Shown piece by piece: positions 51,755 to 62,200 of a DNA stretch of 64,000 bases. Source of the stretch: UBA10329 sp964500205 (GTDB taxonomy: Bacteria; Bacteroidota; Bacteroidia; UBA10329). The DNA lies in the NCBI GenBank assembly GCA_964500205.1, contig CAZCNS010000012.1, positions 62,001-126,000 of the forward strand. Reading direction: 5' to 3'. The notes below the pieces were generated by a model. The model saw only the letters and a program-made list of their open reading frames with translations, did no database searches and was not told the DNA's origin. Position numbers and translations under genes: made by a program. The stretch's first letter is position 1; every line of letters starts with the position of its first letter.

Positions 51755-54700
51755 GTGCGTTTGTTCCGATTGCTACTTCCCTTTGTTCTCGAGAATACCA
51801 GAAGTTGGGTGTTGGTCGTTCTACCGATATTCATGGGGCTTCCTGTCGCGTCCCAGAACTTTGGTGACTCCAAGTACAAGCAGAACTTCAGCAAGGCGGA
51901 CGGACACATAGTGAATGGCGCTTTTCTGAAGGCACTTCCTCTCGTGGAGGAACTACATTCTGCGGATTCCAGCATCGCGAACCTCAACTATATGCTTGGG
52001 CTATGCCACCTCAGTGGCACTCGCAATTATGATAAGGCCATACACTATCTCGAGAAGGCCACCAAAGGCGTCACGAAGGATTTTGGTGAAGGCAGTTGGA
52101 AGGAGAAACGGGCTCCGGGTATCACTTACCTGTATCTCGGACGAGCTTATCACTACTCGGGCGATTACGAGAAAGCAGTAGGCAATTATTACAACTACAG
52201 GTCGTTCATCGATATTGATGATGTGGTCACCTACAATCAGGTTCGCATGGTCATCAAGCACGCAGAGTATGCCATGGAGCTAACTAAGACTCCGATCGAT
52301 ATCGATATCAAGAACCTCGGGCCGACCATCAACAGTTCCTATCCTGATTATGCACCGATCATCTCTACCGATAGCGAACACCTCATTTTCACCTCTCGCA
52401 GGCAAGGTGGTATGACGGAGGAGAAGGATAAGGATGGGTCCTTTTTCGATGATGTTTATATCAGTAGGCAGAAGGCGGATGAAGGTTGGGGCAAACCATC
52501 CTTGATGCCGCCACCGATAAATACCAATGGCCATGACGCGGCTATCGGATTGGGCCCAGATGGGCAGACACTCTTTCTGTATAAAGATGATAACGGGGTC
52601 GGAAACATCTACTTCAGTGAGCTCAATGGTGGCGAATGGTCAGTTCCTGCCACAATGGGGGGTGACATAAATACGTCCAACTGGGAAACGCACATCTCTG
52701 TCTCGCCCGAGAACGACATGTTGGTTTTCACATCGAACAGGTCAGGTGGTTATGGCGGCCGGGATCTTTGGTTCAGTCTTAAGCTTCCTGATGGGTCCTG
52801 GGGTCTGGCTCAGAATATGGGCAGTGTGGTGAATACACCTTTCGAGGAAGAATCGCCTTTTCTTGCCTTCGATGGCCGCACTTTGTTTTTTAGCTCGCAG
52901 GGACATACATCCATGGGGGGATTCGATATCTTCAAGTCAGAGTTTGTGGATGGTGCGTGGGGTGAGCCACGAAATCTCGGCTATCCGCTCAATACAGCAG
53001 AGGATGACATCTTCTTCATTCTTGCAGCCGATGGCACGACTGCCTATTTTAGTTCAAGTCGTTCTGGAGGTGTAGGAAGTACTGACATTTACACTGTTGA
53101 GATGCCTGCTGCCATTGGTTCTCCCATGGCCGTGCTAAGAGGTGATATGGTAGTTCCGGCCAATGATTACGTGAACCTAAAGTCGCAGATCACAGTGACA
53201 GATGCGACCGGGGCTGAGGTGGGTCTGTACCGACCCAATCCAAACACAGGCAGATATGTGCTTCTCGTCACGCCAGGAATGGATTATTCCATCACCTACT
53301 CGGTTCAAGGATACGACCCCGTCACCAATGTGGTATCGGTCTCTTCGGAGAAAGATTTGGGGCAGCTGAATCGCCCTGTTGACCTTGACAGAATTGTGTT
53401 TGGTGAGGAATTGCTTACCCTGCAGGAGTTGAAACGGCAAGACGAGGAAGCTGCGGCAAAGGCCACTGAACTGGCGCTCAAGCGAGAGCAACAACTGGCA
53501 GCTGAGAGTCGGAAACAGGAGGAAGCAGCAGAATTGCGTGAGCGCATGGAGGCGCTGGAGCAGAGCAAAAAGGAGGAGGTTGCCATGGCAGAGCAAATGG
53601 CCAAGGCTGAGGCGGATAAGGCGAGGGAACTGAAAATTCAGGCGGAGGAGGAAGCGCGGAAGGCAGCGGAGTTGCTATCAAGGCAGCAGGCAGAGGAGGA
53701 ATCCCGTTTGGCACAAGAGCAGCGTGCTGCACAAGAGGCAGTGGCTAAGGCCGAGGAAGAAGCACGTAAGTCAGCCGAGGCACTTGCCAAGCAGCAGGAA
53801 GAGGAGGAATCGCGACTGGCCCAAGAGCGTGCTGCGCAAAAGGCTGCTGCGAAAGCGGAGGAGGAAGCACGGCAGGCAGCAGAGTTGCTAGCAAGGCAGC
53901 AGGAAGAGGAGGAATCCCGTCTGGCCAAAGAGCGTGCTGCACAAGAGGCTGCTGCCAAAGCGCAGGAAGAAGCACGTAAGTCAGCTGAGGCACTTGCCAA
54001 GCAGCAGGCAGAGGAGGAATCCCGCCTCGCCCAAGAGCGCGCTGCGCAAGAGGCTGCTGCGAAAGCGGAGGAGGAAGCTCGGAAGGCAGCGGAGTTACAG
54101 TCAAGGCAGCAGGCAGAGGAGGAATCCCGCCTCGCCCAAGAGCGCGCTGCGCAAGAGGCTNNNNNNNNNNNNNNNNNNNNNNNNNNNNNNNNNNNNNNNN
54201 NNNNNNNNNNNNNNNNNNNNNNNNNNNNNNNNNNNNNNNNNNNNNNNNNNNNNNNNNNNNGCAGCAGGCAGAGGAGGAATCCCGCCTCGCCCAAGAGCGC
54301 GCTGCGCAAGAGGCTGCTGCGAAAGCGGAGGAGGAAGCTCGGAAGGCAGCGGAGTTACAGTCAAGGCAGCAGGCAGAGGAGGAACTTTTGTCCCAAGAGC
54401 AGCTTGCTGCACAAGAGGCAGCGGCTAAGGCCGAGGAAGAGGCAAGGAAGACGGCTGAGGCTCTTGCCGAGCAGCAGAAAGTGGAGGCGAGTTCTTCTCC
54501 GTCAGAAAGAGACTTGGGTTCAGAGGACTTGGAAGAAACGGATGAGTCATTGGAAAATGACCCCGATGCAGCCCGAAGATTGGCACTGCAGCAACGGCTC
54601 CTAGAGTTGCGTCAGAGAAAGCAAGAGATGGTAAAAGAAATTGTCTCTGACGATAATTCGATGAACACTGTTAATGAGGAGTTGCCCTCGAAGGAAGGAG

Positions 54701-55944
54701 AAAGCAAGGAGGATGAAGCTCGTGTGAAGGCACTTGACGAAGCAAGGCAGGCAGCCGAACTATTGGCAAAACAGGAGGAGCAGGAGCGTGAAGCGCAATT
54801 GAAAATGGCTGAGGAATCTGCTGCAAAGGCCGCTCAGGAAGCAGAGGCACGTAAACAGGAGAAGGAAGCGTCCAGGTTGGCTCAGGAAGCTGCTGATGCA
54901 GCAAAGAGCGAAGAAAGGGAGGCAGCTCTAGCGGCAGAAAAAGCACGATTCGAGGAGGAACAGAGGATAAAAGCCGAGAAGGCGCGTTTGAGGGCCGAGG
55001 AGCAGGAGCGTCAGGCTGAGGCAAGAGCGGCTAAGGAGGCGGAAGAACGTAAGCGGTTAGAGGAGGAAAAAGCACTTGCAGCGAGATACCCCACACTGCG
55101 CAGAGGGTCAAAAGGTGAGAAGGTATCGGAGTTACAATCGCTACTTGGCTTGAAACCAGATGGAGTTTTCGGTCATGGAACCCAGGCGTTAGTAATGGAA
55201 TTGCAGAAAAAGATGGGTCTTAATGCCGATGGAGTAGTGGGTAGGGCTACTTGGGAGGAGATCGAGAGCCGGAAATATCAGCTGGTGACGTTGCTTCGTC
55301 CTGCAGAAACTAAGGTCGAAGAAGATGCGCGTAAGCAGCCTGAGAAGGATGTGATGACCGACAGAGAGAAAGAACGTCTGGCAGCGGAAAACGAGGCGCT
55401 GAAACGAAAGCTTGAAGAAGTGAATGCCAAGTTGGAAACCATAATCGTCACACTTAGTGAACTCCAATCCGAATTGGGTGACCGAGGTAGTCTTGATGAG
55501 CAGACAGCAGATGCTTTGAGAAGCGGTAGGAAGTTGATTCTTCAGAATATCCTGTTCGATTATAACAAGGCCCGACTAAGAGGTTCATCTGAGAAAGAGT
55601 TGGACAGACTTGCCCGCTTTATGCGAGACAATGAAGAGATTGAGATTACCGTAGCAGGACATACTGATGCGAAAGGCGATCCAGATTACAACTTACGTCT
55701 GTCGCGCTCACGAGCCCAGGCAGTTGTGAATTATGTGGTAAGCAAAGGTGTAGACAGCTCTCGACTGGCATATGTTGGCTATGGTGACAAGTATCCAGTG
55801 GCTCGGAATCTTCTAGAATCAGGCGAGGATAACCCACTTGGTAGACAACTGAATCGGAGAATCGAGATAAGTGTCACCGGTGGCAATGCAGACCTAATTG
55901 AGGTTGAAGAACTGACGGTGCCTGAGGATTTGAAGTTAAAATGA
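51755..55944 (+). CDS. OmpA-family protein: TPR, PD40 propeller, coiled coil, peptidoglycan-binding domain
   Basis: One gene interrupted by a run of N. The start is taken as GTG 51755 (VRLFRLLLPFVLENT) before a hydrophobic signal ending PVASQ. Then come TPR-like helices, a PD40/WD40-like propeller (SYPDYAPIISTD, FTSNRSGGYGGRDLWF, FSSQGHTSMGGFDIFKSEF), a short carboxypeptidase-regulatory-like domain, and a long Ala/Glu/Arg coiled coil of 35-residue repeats. After the gap come a PG_binding_1 domain (LRRGSKGEKVSELQSLLGLK) and an OmpA domain (ILFDYNKARL, TVAGHTDAKGDPDYNLRLS). The frame differs before and after the gap only because gap length is arbitrary. It likely links the outer membrane to peptidoglycan. 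Confidence 0.85.
53640..54380 (+). repeat. 105-bp tandem repeats encoding 35-residue coiled coil
   Basis: At least six units of QQAEEESRLAQERAAQEA plus AAKAEEEARKAAELLSR type, five heptads each. Units near the gap are nearly identical at DNA level, older units upstream differ more. This is a typical cause of the assembly gap inside the array. Confidence 0.85.
54161..54260. other. Assembly gap (100 N)
   Basis: Exactly 100 N, the usual placeholder for a gap of unknown size. The 55 bases before it (54106-54160) and the 55 bases after it (54261-54315) are the same repeat sequence, so the true gap may be zero, negative (overlap) or any number of 105-bp units. Confidence 0.98.
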
Positions 55945-56047
55945 TGGAGTCCGTGCTAAACAAGAAAATCCTACATTGCGCAAGCGAAGGCTACGTGATT
56001 CACTTAGCTTCATTCGTTACGCTCGGTGTTGGACAGGCGACAATCAA

Positions 56048-59000
56048 ATGAGGAGATCACTACTTGCTTTTCTTTCTGTAGGACTGGCGATAATGCTCAA
56101 TTCTGAGCTGGCGTGGTCTCAGTCGCGTGATATTAAGAAAGTTACGGAGGAGGAACTCAACCGTGACATCACTGAAACAGAGGAAGAGAGGGCGAAGCGC
56201 AGGGCGAAGGTCAGTAAGAAGGGGGCGATGGAGCACTATTGGAATGGTAATTTCCGAGCTGCTCTTGAGGATTTCTTGGTTTTGCTCGGCAATGACCCTG
56301 CAGATGTAGACGTGAACTTCTACATCGGAGCATGTTATCTGGAGACCAACATTGATAAGTTGGCTGCGATACCATATTTGGAATATGTCGTTCAACAGCC
56401 AAAATTCAATAAAGAGGCCATTTACCAGTTGGGACGTGCATACATGTTTGCCAACAGGTTTGATGAGGCCATTATAACCTTCAACAAGTACAAAGACATC
56501 CAAAGAGGAAAGGACGATAACATCATAACTGGTGCGAGGATGATTGAAATGTGTTTCAATGCCAAGCAACTCGTGAAATTCCCAAGAGACGTGAAGTTTG
56601 AGAACTTGGGAAGTCTAGTCAATTCACCTTATCCTGACTTCAATCCTTTCATACCTGAGGATGAATCTTTTCTGGTCTTTACTTCCAAGCGCCCTGATTG
56701 CCTCGGGCTTCAGATAGATTTCGATGGATACAAGACCACAGATATTTTCCTTTCACGTGCCTACAGAGGTCAGTTCCGAGAGGCTCGGAACATAGGTTCT
56801 TCAGTGAATACCGAGTGGTATGAAGAGGTTGTAGGAGTTTCTCCTGATGGAACTGAACTTTTGGTTTACATCGATAATTATGACGGCTATGACGATATCT
56901 ATGTTTCGCCAAGAAAGGGCCGGTTCTTTGATGAATACTATAGCATCGGCCGCAACGTCAACTCGGATGATATAGAGACAACGGCCAGTATGTCATCTGA
57001 CGGCAAGATTCTCTTTTTCTCGAGAGAGATTGAAGGCAGTGGAACGGGAACAGACATTTACATGGCGCGCAAACTCCCCAATGGGAACTGGGGGATCCCA
57101 TCGAAGTTGCCAGATGTCATTAATACTCGGTTCAATGAAAGCTTTCCGCACCTTTCAGCTGATGGACGAACCTTCTATTTCTGTTCGGAGGGCCATTCGA
57201 GCATGGGGGGCTTCGATATATTCACTTCTGAGTATGATGATCTGACGGGCCTATGGAGTGTACCCAAGAATTTGGGTTATCCGATCAACACAGTGGACGA
57301 TGACTTTAACATCTCTATGAGCACGACCGGACGTTACGGCTACACTGCCCAATTCCGTCCAGATGAAGGATTCGGTGAGCGCGATATTTATCGAGTGACA
57401 TTCCTTGATGTTGACCCCGTTTACACCATTGTGAGGGGTGCGATAACTAACATACGTGACAGCCTCGCTGCTGACCGCGATTACGAGGTCGGTAACTTTG
57501 AGATGACCGTCACTGACATGAACACTGACCAGTTCATCGGGGTGTACAAACCGAACAGACGCACTGGTAACTATGCACAAGTGCTCGAACCCGGAGAATA
57601 CTGCGTTTACGTTCAGGGTGAGATGTTTTTTGACACTTCCGCGGTCGTAGAGGTCTTGGGAAAGGATGCTTATGTTACCGAGATCATCAAGGACTACACA
57701 TTGCGTCCTGACCCGGATGCTATCCGCAGAGCTAAAGGAAGAAAGGATGGGGCTGGCGCTATCTATGCCATGTCAGGGAGCGATGACAAATCTGCGCGTT
57801 TGTGGGATATCCAGACCGGAAAGCAAATGCTCCGGCTTGATGACACTTCGCCCGTAACAGCAGTAGCGTTCTGTCGTAGCGGCAAGCAGGCACTTACGGC
57901 CACTGTAGATGGTAAGGTAAGTATATGGAGCATACCTGAAGGGTTGATAACCAATGAATTCAAAGCACATCGATCAGCCATTACCAGAGCTGCTTTCACT
58001 TCGGATTGCAAGTATGTACTCACTGCTGCCATAGACTCATCTGTAAGGCTTTTTGACATAGCCTCAGGAAAGGAGATTCAGACCTATCTCGGTCATCAGG
58101 ATAGGGTCAACGATTTCGCTTTTTCGGCAGATGGCAACTATTTTGTTTCAGTGTCTGATGATGGAAATGCGCTCATGTGGGAAATGATGTCGGGTGAGCT
58201 CGTTGGGGTCTATGACGGCCATCAAGGCAAGGTACAAGGTGTGGATTATGCCAGCCGAGGTAACTATGTGGTGAGCACTTCTTCTGAGAAGGAAGTAGCT
58301 GTTTGGGATGGTTCTACGGCAAAGAGGTCCAGATCATTTGATATGCACTCATCTGCCGTGACCAAGGTCAAGATAGCACCTGACGCCACTTCGGTAGTCA
58401 GTGGTAGCGATGATGGATTTCTATACATTTGGAATGCGTCTGACGCCACTGTCAGGCATGCGCTTGTAGGACTGGAGGATGGTGTGAACGGTCTTTTCCT
58501 CTCAGCTGACGGGAAGTACGTTCTTGCATCGGACGGTGGCACGACCCCACGTTCATGGAGCCTGCAAACAGGTGATGAGGTCAATAAATACATCGGACAT
58601 ACTGCTAGGGTCAATGATGTGTGCTTCACTCCGTTCATCGTATTTCCGGAGGATGATACTCGAGAAAGAGAACTCGCACTGCTGATGAGTGAGCCAGAGA
58701 CCATACCTGAGTCAATTGACGAGCTGGAAGCTGAAATCCTGCGACTTGAGGCGGAACTTGAGCAGATGGAGCGTATGAGGCAGCTGGGTTATGACCCTGA
58801 ACTTCTTGATGTCGATTTATTCAATGTAAAGAAGTTGAAAGCTGGTCAGAAAATTGTTTTGGAGCGTATCTATTTCGATTTTGATAAATCGGATATCCGA
58901 GAAGAATCGGTTATTGAGCTCAATAAGCTTTTGATGTTCCTTTCTGCAAATCCCAATGTGGTTGTTGAGATTTCGGGACATACCGATTCACGCGGAACTG

Positions 59001-59239
59001 CCGATTACAACGTCAAGTTGTCCATGCGCAGGGCCAAAAGCGTGGTGGCATGGTTGAAAGCGCGGGGAGTACCGTCAAAGCGTCTTGTTGCCAAAGGCTA
59101 TGGAAAGAGCCGTCATATTGCACCTAATGAAAACCCTGATGGTACTGATAACCCACAGGGACGTCAGATGAACAGACGGATTGAACTGACAATACTCAGT
59201 GTTGACGGAGACAAGATCATCACCACAGAAGGCCAATGA
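56048..59239 (+). CDS. OmpA-family protein: TPR, PD40 and WD40 propellers
   Basis: A 1,063-residue protein starting at ATG 56048 (MRRSLLAFLSVGLAIMLNSE, cleavage near AWSQ-SRD). Domains in order: TPR helices at about 55-165, PD40 propeller about 190-460, a carboxypeptidase-regulatory-like domain about 470-550, a seven-bladed WD40 propeller about 560-870 (SGSDDKSARLWDIQTGKQ, DGNALMWEMMSGELVGVYDG), a short coiled coil, and a C-terminal OmpA peptidoglycan-binding domain (IYFDFDKSDIREESV, EISGHTDSRGTADYNVKLS, NRRIEL). This layout recalls PorE of the T9SS but has the extra WD40 domain. It overlaps the next gene by ATGA. Confidence 0.88.
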   Translation: MRRSLLAFLSVGLAIMLNSELAWSQSRDIKKVTEEELNRDITETEEERAKRRAKVSKKGAMEHYWNGNFRAALEDFLVLLGNDPADVDVNFYIGACYLETNIDKLAAIPYLEYVVQQPKFNKEAIYQLGRAYMFANRFDEAIITFNKYKDIQRGKDDNIITGARMIEMCFNAKQLVKFPRDVKFENLGSLVNSPYPDFNPFIPEDESFLVFTSKRPDCLGLQIDFDGYKTTDIFLSRAYRGQFREARNIGSSVNTEWYEEVVGVSPDGTELLVYIDNYDGYDDIYVSPRKGRFFDEYYSIGRNVNSDDIETTASMSSDGKILFFSREIEGSGTGTDIYMARKLPNGNWGIPSKLPDVINTRFNESFPHLSADGRTFYFCSEGHSSMGGFDIFTSEYDDLTGLWSVPKNLGYPINTVDDDFNISMSTTGRYGYTAQFRPDEGFGERDIYRVTFLDVDPVYTIVRGAITNIRDSLAADRDYEVGNFEMTVTDMNTDQFIGVYKPNRRTGNYAQVLEPGEYCVYVQGEMFFDTSAVVEVLGKDAYVTEIIKDYTLRPDPDAIRRAKGRKDGAGAIYAMSGSDDKSARLWDIQTGKQMLRLDDTSPVTAVAFCRSGKQALTATVDGKVSIWSIPEGLITNEFKAHRSAITRAAFTSDCKYVLTAAIDSSVRLFDIASGKEIQTYLGHQDRVNDFAFSADGNYFVSVSDDGNALMWEMMSGELVGVYDGHQGKVQGVDYASRGNYVVSTSSEKEVAVWDGSTAKRSRSFDMHSSAVTKVKIAPDATSVVSGSDDGFLYIWNASDATVRHALVGLEDGVNGLFLSADGKYVLASDGGTTPRSWSLQTGDEVNKYIGHTARVNDVCFTPFIVFPEDDTRERELALLMSEPETIPESIDELEAEILRLEAELEQMERMRQLGYDPELLDVDLFNVKKLKAGQKIVLERIYFDFDKSDIREESVIELNKLLMFLSANPNVVVEISGHTDSRGTADYNVKLSMRRAKSVVAWLKARGVPSKRLVAKGYGKSRHIAPNENPDGTDNPQGRQMNRRIELTILSVDGDKIITTEGQ

Positions 59240-62200
59240 CCATGAAAGCCTTTACTAAGAACACCTTTTCTTTGATGCTGATAGGCTCGGTGGTGGCATC
59301 CATCGCGTTGTTGAGCCCAAGCTCTGAGCCCATTCATGCATTCGATCCAGGTGACAAGGACACCTTGAAGTCAAACATAGCAGGTCCTCTGGAATTCAAA
59401 GGGACCGTAGAGGAATTGACCAGGGCGATCAAGGGGGCGATCGTTACTGTTTATGAGGATGCGGATGGCACTAAGGAGCAGATGACCGAGATCAAGAAAC
59501 TCGTGACCCCTGGCAATGGGACTTTTGAGTTGAAATTTGAGATAAATAAGTTCTATCTCATCACGGTCGAGAAAGCAGGGTACACTACAAAGGGTATTGA
59601 CGTTGATACGGACGTACGCTTCGCACGGCCAGAGCACACTAAAGTGCCTCCGTTCGAATTCAAGGTAGATATGGTGCAGGACAAGGATGGACTCTCGTTC
59701 AAGAAGTCTGTGGCCAACGTGTTCTACCAGATCAAACGGAATGCCTTCGACTATGAGTTGGATTACTCAAAGGAGGAGATGGAGGAAGAGGAGAGACTTT
59801 TGCGCGAGCAAGAGGAGAAGAGGAGACTTGCGGAGCTGGCGGCTCAGAAGAAGTTTGAGATGGAAGAGGCCGCTAAACTTCTCAGAGAAATGGACGATGC
59901 TTCCATGGAAGAGAAGATCAAGGCTGCTGTAACGCTCGGTAACGAGGATAGGCAGAAGACCATCGCTGCGCTTACGGAGGTGTTTGCTGTAAACGATACC
60001 CTCAAGGAGAAGAAGGCAGAGGTCGTTTACGAGGAGTTGCAAAAGGAAAGGGAGTCTGGGAAGGCAGTGGCAGACATCAACTTCAAAGGACTTTTTGCGG
60101 CAGCCAATGCGCTCGAGCGAGAGGTCGTCACGGAGTCTGAGAAAGAGCAGGACAAGAAGCGTGAAGAACTTCGTGCGATTCGTGAGGATGCTGAACGAAA
60201 GAAAGAGGCGGCCATGTTGGCGCAGCAACAAGCACTTGAGGTTGAGATGCGCGAGAAGATTGCAGCGGCCAACCTTCGTGCTGAGGAGCAACGGATGAAG
60301 GAGCAGAAGGAGAAAGACGATAAGCTCTATTTCGCAATCTTCAGTGCTCAAGGGGATAGAAAGACGGCAGTTGCCAATATCGTAAAGACCTATCCTCGTG
60401 ATGACAAGTATGCTGAACAGAAGGCAAATGCAGTCTTCGATCAATATGAGAAAACGAGGCTGACAGGGAAAACACTGGCCCAAATGGACTTCAAGCAGTT
60501 GTTCGCAGCCGCTGATATGGCAGAGCAGGAAGCTGTGAAAGAAGAAATTGCGAAGGCCGATGCAAAGGACAGGATACGGACCGATGCTTTTCTGCAGAAA
60601 GAGGAACAGCGTGCGAGTGAGGAGCAGCGAAAGATAGCCGATGCGATCATGGCGGGACTGCAGCGTTCTGGCGAAGATGACAATGCAAGAATGAACGCTT
60701 TTGTGGAGTCTTTGCCCAAGACCGACCCCTTTAGGAATGAGAAGGGGCGGGCAATGTTCGAGGAGTACCAGCGACAACAAAAGCTTGCGTCAGAGCCGGT
60801 GAATCTCCCGAAGGATATTTATGAGCGGCTAGCGGCCGCTCCGAAGGATGAGCGTTCACAGATCGCAGTTATCGTGAATTCCCTACCCAAGGAAATGCAA
60901 GGCAGGGAGGAAAAGGCCAAGGCACTGTACGATGGCTTTCGTAGGGAGCTGAACGAGCGCTCTGGTGCCAATATCATTACTGAGAGTATTGCCCGTCAGC
61001 TTCAGAATGCACCCAAAGATGAGGCTTCCCAATTGGCTATTGTTCTGAACACTTTGCCTAAAGGTGAAGCGCAACGTGAGATGAAAGCGCGTGAGGCACT
61101 TGAGCGTTATCGCAAGAGGGAGAAGGCGCTGTCAGTCGTTTGGGGCGACCAACTCATAGAGGAGCTGCGATCATCGCCTCAGGACGAGAGGTCTCAATTG
61201 GCGGTATTCCTCAAGACTGTGCCAGAGGGTGCTCCTGACCGTGAGAAGAAGGCGAAGGAGAAGTACGCTCAGTATGTCAGTCAGGAGCGAGGAGAGAGCC
61301 TTGCCCTCAGTGCGAAGTTGTCTGACAGGTTGAAGGATGCAAAAGATGAAAATCAGCAATTGGCGGCATTTGTAGAATCCTTCTCCTCTGATGACCCGAA
61401 GCGATTTGAAAAGGCGCGTGTGCTTTTGGACGAATACACTGAGCAGAAAAAGGCACTGAACAAGGCGACCAAGTTCGGCTCAGAGCTTGATTTCGGTGCC
61501 ATGTTCGCAGCGTCACAGGCAGCGGAGCGTGATGCTGCCGAGAAGCAGAAACTTGAGATCGTTAAACAGAAAGAAGCTGAGCAGGCTGCATTGGAGCAGA
61601 AGCGAGAAGAAGCTCGCCTCGAAAAGATCCGACTTGGAGAGCAGGCTGCTAAAGAGGCCCGTGAGATTCAAGTGGCCAAGATGAAGGATGCCAAGACAAA
61701 GCGTGAGCGGGATCTTGCTCAGGCACTTGACGCAGGAGGAGGAGACAAGCAGAAAACAGTAGCTGAAATCATCAAGACATTCCCCAAGGACACGGAATTA
61801 CCTGAACTGAAGGCCGAGGCAATTTATGATGCTTACGTTGAAGAGGGAAAAAAGCAACGGTCCTCGGGAGGATCGGCACAGCTTGATTTTGCTGTATTGT
61901 TCGCTGCTGCTGAGCAAGCTGAACTGCGTGCTTTAGAACGAGAGTATGAGGAGAAATTGCTGAAAGAGGAGGCGCAGATAGTGGCTTATGAAGAACAGCG
62001 TATGGTAGCTACGAAGGAGGCTGCGCTTGAAGTGGCAGATCAGGCAAAGGCTGAACTTGCTGCTGCTGAGATAGCGTATCAAAGGACTGTGACCAAAGTG
62101 GAGCGGGAGAGTCAGGCGCGTTTAGAGGAGGAGGCGCGCATTAAGGAGGATTTCGACCAACAGGCGTCTATGGAACGTGCCAAGCGGGATGCAATGGAGC

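Noticed and set aside
53934..54428. Separate frames running through the N run in alternative frames
   Set aside because: They are produced by the arbitrary gap length. The true frame before the gap continues after it in a different frame number, as coiled coil and then OmpA domain.
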